Assembly: GCA_023439425.1 (NCBI GenBank)
Contig: JAEXNZ010000339.1
Location: forward strand, 1-8,554
Direction: 5' to 3'
DNA: 8,554 bases
Source: Pseudomonadota bacterium
GTDB lineage: Bacteria > Pseudomonadota > Gammaproteobacteria > Xanthomonadales > Xanthomonadaceae
Positions 1 through 6,200 of the stretch are shown one piece after another (within the stretch, counting starts at the first letter, position 1; each line of letters opens with the position of its first letter). The notes below the pieces were generated by a model. That model was not told the origin of the DNA and did no database searches. It saw only the letters and a list, made by a program, of their open reading frames with translations. The position numbers and the translations under genes were made by a program.

Positions 1-38
1 CCCAAAACTGCGCACCCTCGCCGTTCGCCCCCGCCGGT

Positions 39-52
39 GGGGCGGCCGCCCC
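39..52. other. 14-bp perfect palindrome just downstream of the metalloprotease gene
   Basis: The sequence GGGGCGGCCGCCCC is its own reverse complement and lies nine bases past the protease stop codon. It could form a short hairpin at the 3' end of the transcript. No T-run follows closely on the minus strand; the nearest, TTTT, lies more than 30 bases further on. It therefore does not qualify as a standard intrinsic terminator. In DNA this GC-rich it may be chance. The remaining bases of 1-60 show no gene I can support. Confidence 0.25.
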
Positions 53-60
53 GTGATCCG

Positions 61-1314
61 TCACCGGAATGCGGCGATGGTCGCCTTGGTGTTGACCAGC
101 ACGCGCTGGTTGTCCGCGCTGGCGGCAATGCCCATCGGTACGCCGTTGTAGCTGATGTTGGGATTGGACCAGAAGTTCAAGCGCGGGCAGCCGCTGGTGC
201 AGTCATAGGCCATGATCGTGCGCCAGCGCGAGCCGCTGGCCGGCTGGTAGCGATAGCCATGACCGTACGCATATGGGCTGGTGCTGGGATCGGTGGCGAT
301 GTCATGCCGCGCGCTCTGCAGATGGCCGATTTCATGCGCGAACGAGTAATACCCTGTGGCGCAGTCCCAATACACCGCTGCAAATGCAGTGGACGCACTT
401 GAACCAATGCCTGAGGCCAGCCCGCAATAACTGCTGTTGTTGATCAGCAGCACGGCCACGTCGGCGGCGGTGCTGTTGCGGGTGGTGTGGATGGCGTCCA
501 TGTAACCGTCACTGGTGGAACGGAAGCGCGCCAGGTCGGTGCTGAAGTTGCCCGACTCGGTGTAGGACACCGCCTGATAGTTGGCCAGTTGCAGGGTGAT
601 GCCCACATTGCTGTTGACGTAGCCCTGGTTGGACTCGGCCACGGCCAGCTGCACCAGCGACTGCATGTTGCCACCGTAAGCACTGACCGCTGCATTGGTG
701 GCGGCCACCAGCACACGGATGGTCGCTGGCGTGCCCGATGAGGCGGCTGCCGCGGTCACTTTCTCGTCCACCGCCATGTCGATCTTCGGCAAGGCGTTGT
801 AGTCGGCGGCCGGATGATCGGCCGGCATGCGTGACTCGTCCACCTGGACCAGCATATGCCGACCATCGCTGACCGGTCGCAGGCGATACAGTTGGCCATC
901 CTTGCGGATGGAACCGGTCACGGTCTGGCCGTCGCTGACCAGGATCACCGAATTGCCCGGGTCATTGGTGCTGGCACGGGTCAGTTTGTCCGAGGCCGAA
1001 CGCAGCTGGCCGTACCAGATGCTGCCGCCGTCGGGCAGGCTTTCAACGCGCTGCTGAAGCGCCTTCACCTGCGTGCCCAGCAGCGCGAACTCCAGTTGCC
1101 GCTGCGCCGGTGCCACGGCGGCGGCGTCCACGCGGACTTCTTCCACCGCTGCGGTGGACGGGGCCGACAACAGCGCCTGCACCGCCGGCTGGCTGGCCGC
1201 GCTGGCGCGGCTGAGCACCGTCACCGGCTCGAACAACGGGGCCGCGGCGGCAGTTCCCACGCCCACCAGGCACAGCGCTAACACACCTGCGGTCTTTCTC
1301 ATCGAACTGGACAT
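61..1314 (-). CDS. Secreted zinc metalloprotease, M72 (peptidyl-Asp metalloendopeptidase) type
   Basis: This is a 417-residue exported protease. Residues 1-25 form a signal peptide: Arg6-Lys7, a hydrophobic core and an alanine-rich end. Residues of about 26-195 look like a propeptide, as is usual for secreted metalloproteases. The catalytic domain follows. It has the zinc signature HEIGHLQSARH (His327, Glu328, His331, His337) and a Met-turn TIMAY (Met368), the metzincin arrangement. The CxxxCPR and WSNP stretch after the Met-turn resembles the M72 family as I remember it, whose founding member cleaves before aspartate. Cys297, Cys318, Cys372 and Cys376 could form disulfides outside the cytoplasm. 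The ATG at 1314 is chosen because GGAGA lies nine bases upstream; Met5 is an alternative but worse placed. Ser334 stands where most metzincins have Gly. The gene diverges from the DUF2235 gene. The metzincin class is secure, but the M72 assignment and cleavage preference come from resemblance. Confidence 0.88.
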   Translation of the reverse strand: MSSSMRKTAGVLALCLVGVGTAAAAPLFEPVTVLSRASAASQPAVQALLSAPSTAAVEEVRVDAAAVAPAQRQLEFALLGTQVKALQQRVESLPDGGSIWYGQLRSASDKLTRASTNDPGNSVILVSDGQTVTGSIRKDGQLYRLRPVSDGRHMLVQVDESRMPADHPAADYNALPKIDMAVDEKVTAAAASSGTPATIRVLVAATNAAVSAYGGNMQSLVQLAVAESNQGYVNSNVGITLQLANYQAVSYTESGNFSTDLARFRSTSDGYMDAIHTTRNSTAADVAVLLINNSSYCGLASGIGSSASTAFAAVYWDCATGYYSFAHEIGHLQSARHDIATDPSTSPYAYGHGYRYQPASGSRWRTIMAYDCTSGCPRLNFWSNPNISYNGVPMGIAASADNQRVLVNTKATIAAFR

Positions 1315-1467
1315 TGTGTCGTTCTCCGTGAGTGAACAGTCATGGTTGTTGGTGCGCTGCCGCCCCTGTCAGCAGCCATGTCATATGGCTTCAATCATTC
1401 GTGTGAAAACAAGAGATCTGCCCGGTCAATGTCTGGAACTGTGATCGGCAGCCACGACGGTTCAGCA
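1315..1467. promoter_or_regulatory. Divergent intergenic region between protease and DUF2235 genes
   Basis: This stretch of about 150 bases must hold the promoters of two divergent genes. It is less GC-rich than the coding DNA around it, and the region 1381-1430 holds most of the A and T. I see no convincing -35/-10 pair for either gene. On the minus strand a TTGTTT at about 1405-1411 lies upstream of a CATATG-type sequence, but the spacing is too long to call. The protease leader could fold: CATGG at 1376-1380 pairs with CCATG at 1341-1345, with GCTGC/GCAGC nested inside. This is suggestive only. Confidence 0.3.
1323..1327 (-). promoter_or_regulatory. Ribosome binding site of the metalloprotease gene
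   Basis: On the minus strand GGAGA is followed by eight to nine bases and then the ATG at 1314. This decides the start at 1314 over the in-frame Met codon twelve bases further in. Confidence 0.65.
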
Positions 1468-3015
1468 ATGTCGCGTAAGTACCGCTTTCGCGTTAACGTG
1501 GCCGTGCATCGACCGGGAACCGACGCCATGGCAGGGCAACCTGATGAGACCGACCTCGTTTCGCTCCAGATCGGCCTGTTCTTCGACGGCACCCGCAACA
1601 ACGCCGACAACCTGCAGCATGCCTCGCGTCCTGCCGGCAGCACCACGCCCGCGCCGCGTCCGCCGGCCCCGGCGGTGCTTGCCGATGATGCATCGCCGTA
1701 TCAAAGCCGCCTGACCAGCAGCTACAGCAACGGGCTGACCAACATCGCGCGACTGCACGCGCTGTATCCGGACCACCGTGCTGCCTCCCCTGCCCTGCCC
1801 GGGCTGCTGTCGCTGGCGATCTACATCGAAGGTGCCGGCACGCGCACCGGTGAAGAGGATGACCTGATGGGCCTGGCGTTCGGCATTGGCCGCAGCGGGG
1901 TGATCGCCAAGGTCCGGCGTGCCCTCGACGAACGTTTGCCGGAGGCGTTGCGGGCACTCGCGCAGGCACGGCCCGGCCGGGTGCTGGGGGAGCTGCGGCT
2001 GGACCTGTTCGGATTCTCGCGCGGGGCGGCTTCGGCCCGCGACGCAGTGAACCGGCTCAACCGCGCCGGGGGCCGCGACTGGTTGCGCGAACAACTTCGT
2101 CGTACCGGCTGGCAGCTGCAGGATGACAGCGTGGTGCGTTCACGTCCGGTGCGCTTCGTTGGCCTGTTCGATACCGTGGTGGCGATCGATTCCCGCCAAT
2201 CCGACCAGCAGCCACAGGTCACGCTGAAGGCCGGTTGCGCCGATGCCTTGGTGCAGCTCACCGCGCGCGACGAACATCGCCATCATTTCGCCTTGACCAC
2301 GGTGGCACCGACCTTCGAGGAGATCGCCCTGCCCGGCGCGCACGCCAACATCGGCGGCGGTTACGACCAGCGCGTCGAAGGCCCCAAGCTGCTGACCCGG
2401 CCGCAGGGCCAGCGCATCCGCCAGCATGACGTGCCCGACACCACGGCACCGCCACTGTCGCTGCTGCGCAGCACCCAGGTATACGTTCGCGCGCAGGCCG
2501 CATGCCGGCGCTGGCAGAAAGCACTCGGCCTGGACGATGACGCGGTGTGGGTCGACGTATGGCATCGCTGGCAGCAGATGCGCGTGGCCGGCAGCGACAG
2601 CGTGCTGCCGCAATGGGTGTTGTTCGCGCATGCGGCGGTGGTGTTGAAGCGCGAGATTGACTGGCGTTACCAGCTGGTGGCGTTGCGGCTGATGCATGCA
2701 CGCGCGGTGGCAGCCGGTGTGGTGTGGCAACAGACGCCGGATGCATTACCGGGGCTGGCGTTGCCGGCCGAACTGCAGGACATCGCCGCGCGATTATTGG
2801 CCGGCCAGGCGCTGGATGCGGCGCAGGAACTGCGATTACGGCAGCGTTACCTGATGCAGTCGGCGCACTGGAACTTCGATGCGCTGGGGGATACGGCGTT
2901 GTTGTATGCAGCGGACGAGGGTGTAAGAGAGTTACCGTATCGGCCCGGGCCGGGGTTGTTCTACATCAACCGGCCAACGGAAGACGGAAAGCGCGTGGTG
3001 TTGGCCAACGCCTGA
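1468..3015 (+). CDS. DUF2235 / Tle1-like alpha/beta hydrolase (putative T6SS phospholipase)
   Basis: The family (T6SS Tle1-like catalytic domain) includes type VI secretion phospholipases that attack membrane lipids of rival cells. From the ATG at 1468 the protein has 515 residues. The family opening, IGLFFDGTRNN, begins about 35 residues in. The nucleophile elbow GFSRGAAS has its serine codon at 2017. GLFDTV (codon for Asp at 2170) and PGAHANIGGGY (His codon at 2341) match conserved blocks and are candidates for the other catalytic residues. I see no signal peptide or membrane helix, consistent with a cargo delivered by contact-dependent secretion. The start is uncertain: in-frame ATGs lie at 1342, 1378, 1429, 1468 and 1528, none with a good ribosome site. 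I prefer 1468 because third-position GC becomes coding-like from there; 1429 is next best. No VgrG, PAAR, adaptor or obvious immunity gene is in the window. Four TTA codons and one AGA cluster near the 3' end. The family is clear; effector role is inference. Confidence 0.85.
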   Translation: MSRKYRFRVNVAVHRPGTDAMAGQPDETDLVSLQIGLFFDGTRNNADNLQHASRPAGSTTPAPRPPAPAVLADDASPYQSRLTSSYSNGLTNIARLHALYPDHRAASPALPGLLSLAIYIEGAGTRTGEEDDLMGLAFGIGRSGVIAKVRRALDERLPEALRALAQARPGRVLGELRLDLFGFSRGAASARDAVNRLNRAGGRDWLREQLRRTGWQLQDDSVVRSRPVRFVGLFDTVVAIDSRQSDQQPQVTLKAGCADALVQLTARDEHRHHFALTTVAPTFEEIALPGAHANIGGGYDQRVEGPKLLTRPQGQRIRQHDVPDTTAPPLSLLRSTQVYVRAQAACRRWQKALGLDDDAVWVDVWHRWQQMRVAGSDSVLPQWVLFAHAAVVLKREIDWRYQLVALRLMHARAVAAGVVWQQTPDALPGLALPAELQDIAARLLAGQALDAAQELRLRQRYLMQSAHWNFDALGDTALLYAADEGVRELPYRPGPGLFYINRPTEDGKRVVLANA

Positions 3016-3017
3016 AA

Positions 3018-3864
3018 TCACGAATTTTCTGCCTGCTCTACCAGGACGGCCATCTCTTCTTCATCAAACCCGGCCAGCAAGCGCGCTTCCAGGTTGAACG
3101 GCCCGTTGAGATACCCGCCCGCGTACTCCTTCAGCAGCGCGATGAAACGCGCCCGCGGCTCCACGCCTTCGCGGGCGCAGTACCACCGATACCAGCGCGA
3201 GCCGGCCGCCACATGCGCCACTTCCTCGCGCAGGATCACTTCCAGCACATCGGCGGTGGCGTGGTCGTTGGCCGACCGCAGCTTGGTGATCATGCCCGGG
3301 GTGACGTCCAGTCCACGCGCCTCCAGCACCCGCGGCACCAGCGCCATGCGCGACAGGCCGTCGTGCGCGGTTCGTTCGCACATCTCCCACAGGCCGTTGT
3401 GCGCGGGAAAATCCCCATAGCGGTGACCGTGCGCTTCAAGACGCCCCTGCAGCAGCATGAAGTGGCGCGATTCGTCATCGGCGACGCTCACCCAATCGGC
3501 ATGGAATGACGACGGCAGACCACGGAAGCGATACACCGCGTCCCAGGCCAGGTCGATGGCATTCAACTCGATATGCGCGATGGCGTGAATGAAGGCCGCC
3601 CGCCCTTCCGGGCTGCCCAGCCCGCGTCGCGGCAGCTCACGCGGGTTGCACCAGTTGCAGCTGCGGCGGACGACCGGGCATGCAGATCGCCTCCGGCGGC
3701 TGCGCGTCGGCAGCGGCCTTGAGCTGCCCGGCGCGGAACTGCCGGGCATAGTGCTGGGTGAGTGCGACCTTGCGCAGTGGATCGGCTTCGGCCATGCACT
3801 GCTGTGCGGCACCCAGCAGGTCCGTGGCCGCAGCATCGAGCGGCAGCGGCACGCTCACCGCCAT
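3018..3864 (-). pseudogene. Ferritin-like DUF455 family protein, frameshifted
   Basis: DUF455 proteins (COG2833) have a ferritin-like four-helix domain of unknown function. The C-terminal part, read from about 3645 down to 3018, has the family's likely metal ligands in HAIAHIELNAIDLAWDA, then DDESRHF, then ILREEVAHVAAG. The N-terminal part lies in another frame: it starts at the ATG at 3864, contains CMAEADPLRKVALT and PGRPPQLQLVQP, and stops at the TGA at 3637-3639. The span is 847 bases, one more than a multiple of three. Dropping one base in the run at 3643-3647 joins the halves as LVQPRELPRRGLGS (or LVH-), as expected for the family, giving a full-length protein of 281 residues. Everything else is intact, so this may be a recent mutation, a sequencing error or, less likely, a +1 recoding site. 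The ATG follows the purF stop codon by three bases, so translation is probably coupled to purF. No separate ribosome site is visible. Confidence 0.82.
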
Positions 3865-3867
3865 GCC

Positions 3868-5334
3868 TCAGGCGCGGCGCTTGTGCTTGGCGTCGTCCGA
3901 ACGCAGCTGCTGGATGCGCTCGAAATAGCCCGGCTCGATCCCGGTCGGATACACACCGGTGAAGCATGAGGAGTCGAAGTTCTTCAGCTCCTGATTGCCT
4001 TCGCTCACCGCCGCTTCCATGTCTTCGATGTCCTGGTAGATCAGCCAGTCGCAGCCCAGGTGCGCTTCGATCTGCTCGACGGTGCGGTTGTGCGCGACCA
4101 GCTCTTCGGCGGCCGGCATGTCGATGCCGTAGATGTTCGGGTAACGCACCGGCGGTGCGGCGCTGGCCAGGTACACCTTGCGCGCGCCGGCGTCGCGCGC
4201 CATCTGCACGATCTGCTGGCTGGTGGTGCCGCGCACGATCGAATCGTCGACCAGCAGCACCACGCGGTTGCGGAACTCCAGGTGGATCGGGTTGAGCTTG
4301 CGGCGCACCGACTTCACCCGCTCGCCCTGCCCCGGCATGATGAAGGTGCGGCCGATGTAGCGGTTCTTGATGAAGCCTTCGCGGTACTTAACGCCGAGCA
4401 CGTTGGAGATTTCCAGCGCGGCATCGCGCGAGGTATCCGGAATCGGAATGATGGTGTCGATGTCGTGGTCCGGACGCAGGCGCAGGATCTTCTCGCCCAG
4501 CTTGATGCCCATGCGCATGCGCGCCTTGTGCACCGAGACGTTGTCGATCATCGAGTCCGGGCGCGCGAAGTACACGTACTCGAAGATGCAGGGGGTGTGT
4601 TCTACCGGGTCCGCACACACTTCAGAGAACAGCTCGCCGCGCGCAGTGATCACCAGCGCTTCGCCGGGGCGCACGTCGCGCACGCGCTGGAAGCCCAGCA
4701 CGTCCAGCGCGGCCGATTCAGAGGCCACGATGTATTCGTCACCTTCTGCGTGGCTGCGCTTGCCCAGCACCAGCGGGCGGATCCCGTGCGGGTCGCGGAA
4801 GGCCACCAGGCCCAGGCCCAGCACCACGCTGACCACGGCGTAGCCCCCCTTGCAGCGACGGTGCACACCGGCCACGGCGCGGATGGCCGCTTCCGGGCTC
4901 AGCTGGCGCTGCGCGTCCAGTTCATAGGCGAACACGTTCAACAGCACTTCGCTGTCCGAATCGGTGTTGATGTTGCGGCGATCCTGCTCGAACACCTGCT
5001 GGCGCAGGGCTTCGGTATTGATCAGGTTGCCGTTGTGGGCCAGCGCGATGCCGTACGGCGAGTTCACGTAGAACGGCTGCGCTTCATCCATGCCTTCCGA
5101 GCCGGCGGTCGGGTAGCGCACATGGGCGATGCCGACGCGACCTTCCAGAGTGGACATGGTCTTGGCGTCGAACACGTCGCGGACGAGGCCGTTCTTCTTC
5201 TGCACACGCAGGCGGGTGCCGTCGGCGGTGGCGATGCCCGCCGCGTCCTGGCCGCGGTGCTGAAGGACAGTCAATCCGTCATACAACTGCCCGGCGACGT
5301 TCTGGTTGCCGACAATACCGACGATGCCACACAT
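3868..5334 (-). CDS. purF: Amidophosphoribosyltransferase
   Basis: PurF catalyses the first committed step of purine synthesis in the cytoplasm: PRPP plus glutamine gives phosphoribosylamine. The 488-residue product begins MCGIVGIVG, and Cys2 becomes the N-terminal nucleophile of the glutaminase domain once Met is removed. That domain also shows HRGQDAAG (26-33), HVRYPTAG (71-78) and the HNGNL oxyanion segment (100-104). The phosphoribosyltransferase half has ARPDS (257-261), PIPDTSRDAA (297-306) and the PRPP loop VVLLVDDSIVRGTTS (358-372). Length is close to the roughly 505 residues of the E. coli enzyme. The frame stays open upstream to 5565, but Cys must follow the start Met, GGAGA lies nine bases before this ATG, and the longer version would run into cvpA. 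The gene sits 28 bases after cvpA and three bases before the DUF455 gene. I see no obvious PurR operator near it. Confidence 0.98.
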   Translation of the reverse strand: MCGIVGIVGNQNVAGQLYDGLTVLQHRGQDAAGIATADGTRLRVQKKNGLVRDVFDAKTMSTLEGRVGIAHVRYPTAGSEGMDEAQPFYVNSPYGIALAHNGNLINTEALRQQVFEQDRRNINTDSDSEVLLNVFAYELDAQRQLSPEAAIRAVAGVHRRCKGGYAVVSVVLGLGLVAFRDPHGIRPLVLGKRSHAEGDEYIVASESAALDVLGFQRVRDVRPGEALVITARGELFSEVCADPVEHTPCIFEYVYFARPDSMIDNVSVHKARMRMGIKLGEKILRLRPDHDIDTIIPIPDTSRDAALEISNVLGVKYREGFIKNRYIGRTFIMPGQGERVKSVRRKLNPIHLEFRNRVVLLVDDSIVRGTTSQQIVQMARDAGARKVYLASAAPPVRYPNIYGIDMPAAEELVAHNRTVEQIEAHLGCDWLIYQDIEDMEAAVSEGNQELKNFDSSCFTGVYPTGIEPGYFERIQQLRSDDAKHKRRA

Positions 5335-5342
5335 GGTGCGAA

Positions 5343-5347
5343 TCTCC
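5343..5347 (-). promoter_or_regulatory. Ribosome binding site of purF
   Basis: On the minus strand GGAGA is followed by eight to nine bases and then the purF ATG. It lies in the 28-base gap after the cvpA stop codon, and it fixes the start at the MCGIVG methionine rather than an upstream in-frame codon. Confidence 0.7.
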
Positions 5348-5362
5348 GCTGGGCCGAGCCCA

Positions 5363-6145
5363 TTACTGTGAAGGTGGCCGTGCCTGGCCGGGGGAACCGT
5401 TCCGGGCTGGAACGGGCTCGTCCGGGCGCACCAGCGCCGGGTCGAGATTCTGGGGGGAACCTGGCTTTTGCGCCCACACGTCGGCGGGGTCCACCGCCTG
5501 CTGCGGGGTCTCATCCAGCGGTCGCGGCCATCCGCGTCCACCCAGCAACTGGCCAAGCACGCCATTATCGCCTGTCTGGGCCGGCTTGCCCAACCCTGCC
5601 ACCGGCAGTTGGGCCAGATTCACTTCCGGCAGCGCCGCCGGCAGCTGCTGCATGTCCTGCAGGTCAGGCAGTTGCGGCAGTTCGGGCATGCGCGGCATTT
5701 TGGCCTGCATCCAGCCCACGCCCGGGTCGAGCATGGCGCGCAGGTTGGAGTCGCGCCAGGACGGTTCCCGGGTCAACGGGGTATACGAGCCCAGCAGCAG
5801 CAGGGCACAGCCGATCAGGGCCCCACGCGCCAGGCCGAGGCCGCCGCCGAGCATGCGGTCGGCGCTGTTCATGCTGGTCGAGCGCACCGCCTGGCGGATC
5901 ACCAGGCCAATGCCCCACACCGACACCATTACCAGCAGGAACACGGTGAGGTAGCCGGCGAAGTAATGACCGGTGCCGGGCGCAGCCGGGGCCGACCACC
6001 AGCCGGCGGCGGCACGCCCGAACATCAGCGAGGCCCAGCCCCCCAGCAACCAGGAGAAGGTGCTGATGACGATGCTGACAAAGCCGCGCATCAGCCCCAG
6101 CAGCGTGGAAATGCCGATCACCACCAGCAGCACGAGGTCGATCAT
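5363..6145 (-). CDS. cvpA: CvpA family inner-membrane protein with extended C-terminal tail
   Basis: CvpA is a small inner-membrane protein first named for its need in colicin V production; its molecular role is still poorly defined. The first 125 residues carry four hydrophobic helices (about 2-18, 21-43, 61-84, 100-121) and the family motif DRMLGGGLGLARG (96-108). The protein is 260 residues, against about 160 in E. coli. The extra part, from about 145 on, is rich in Pro, Gln, Leu and Asp. It includes PELPQLPDLQDMQQLP and has no hydrophobic span, so it is probably a flexible soluble tail. The ATG at 6145 has a G-run ribosome site (AGGGGGG) close upstream. The gene lies 55 bases after the SPOR gene and 28 before purF, the standard cvpA-purF order. 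The name is secure from the membrane domain and context; the tail has no function I can assign. Confidence 0.92.
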   Translation of the reverse strand: MIDLVLLVVIGISTLLGLMRGFVSIVISTFSWLLGGWASLMFGRAAAGWWSAPAAPGTGHYFAGYLTVFLLVMVSVWGIGLVIRQAVRSTSMNSADRMLGGGLGLARGALIGCALLLLGSYTPLTREPSWRDSNLRAMLDPGVGWMQAKMPRMPELPQLPDLQDMQQLPAALPEVNLAQLPVAGLGKPAQTGDNGVLGQLLGGRGWPRPLDETPQQAVDPADVWAQKPGSPQNLDPALVRPDEPVPARNGSPGQARPPSQ

Positions 6146-6190
6146 GCGCCCCCCTGCTCACGGCGGGAGCCGAACTGCCGGCAGGGGCGC
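6146..6190 (-). promoter_or_regulatory. Possible hairpin covering the cvpA ribosome binding site
   Basis: In the mRNA, GCGCCCCTGC (from 6190-6181) can pair with GCAGGGGGGCGC (from 6157-6146), giving about ten GC-rich pairs with a two-base GG bulge. The 3' arm contains the cvpA Shine-Dalgarno G-run and ends directly at the ATG. Two other palindromes in the same gap, GGGGCGCGCCCC (6184-6195) and CTGCCGGCAG (6175-6184), would compete with this fold. That gives a possible two-state leader, but such pairings are frequent by chance in DNA this GC-rich. Confidence 0.3.
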
Positions 6191-6200
6191 GCCCCGGCCA

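Noticed and set aside
1342..1467. Longer N-terminus of the DUF2235 protein from the ATG at 1342
   Set aside because: Codons here have non-coding-like third positions and rare triplets, and no ribosome site is visible. The ATG at 1429 remains possible.
3646..3836. Start of the DUF455 reading frame at 3836, beginning MLRPRTCW
   Set aside because: These residues are unlike the family. The proper N-terminal sequence lies in the other frame from 3864, so this part is a shadow upstream of the frameshift.
5335..5362. PurR-type operator upstream of purF or cvpA
   Set aside because: I looked for an ACGCAAACGT-like palindrome near both starts and near the dedD promoter and found none.
5335..5565. N-terminal extension of PurF by 77 codons
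   Set aside because: PurF needs Cys directly after the start Met, a good ribosome site precedes that Met, and the extension overlaps cvpA.
4060..5949. 629-codon plus-strand open frame opposite purF and cvpA
   Set aside because: It is antisense to clear PurF motifs and crosses two genes. Its product is a His/Arg/Ala-rich low-complexity chain with no domain I recognise. Long shadow frames are expected in GC-rich DNA.
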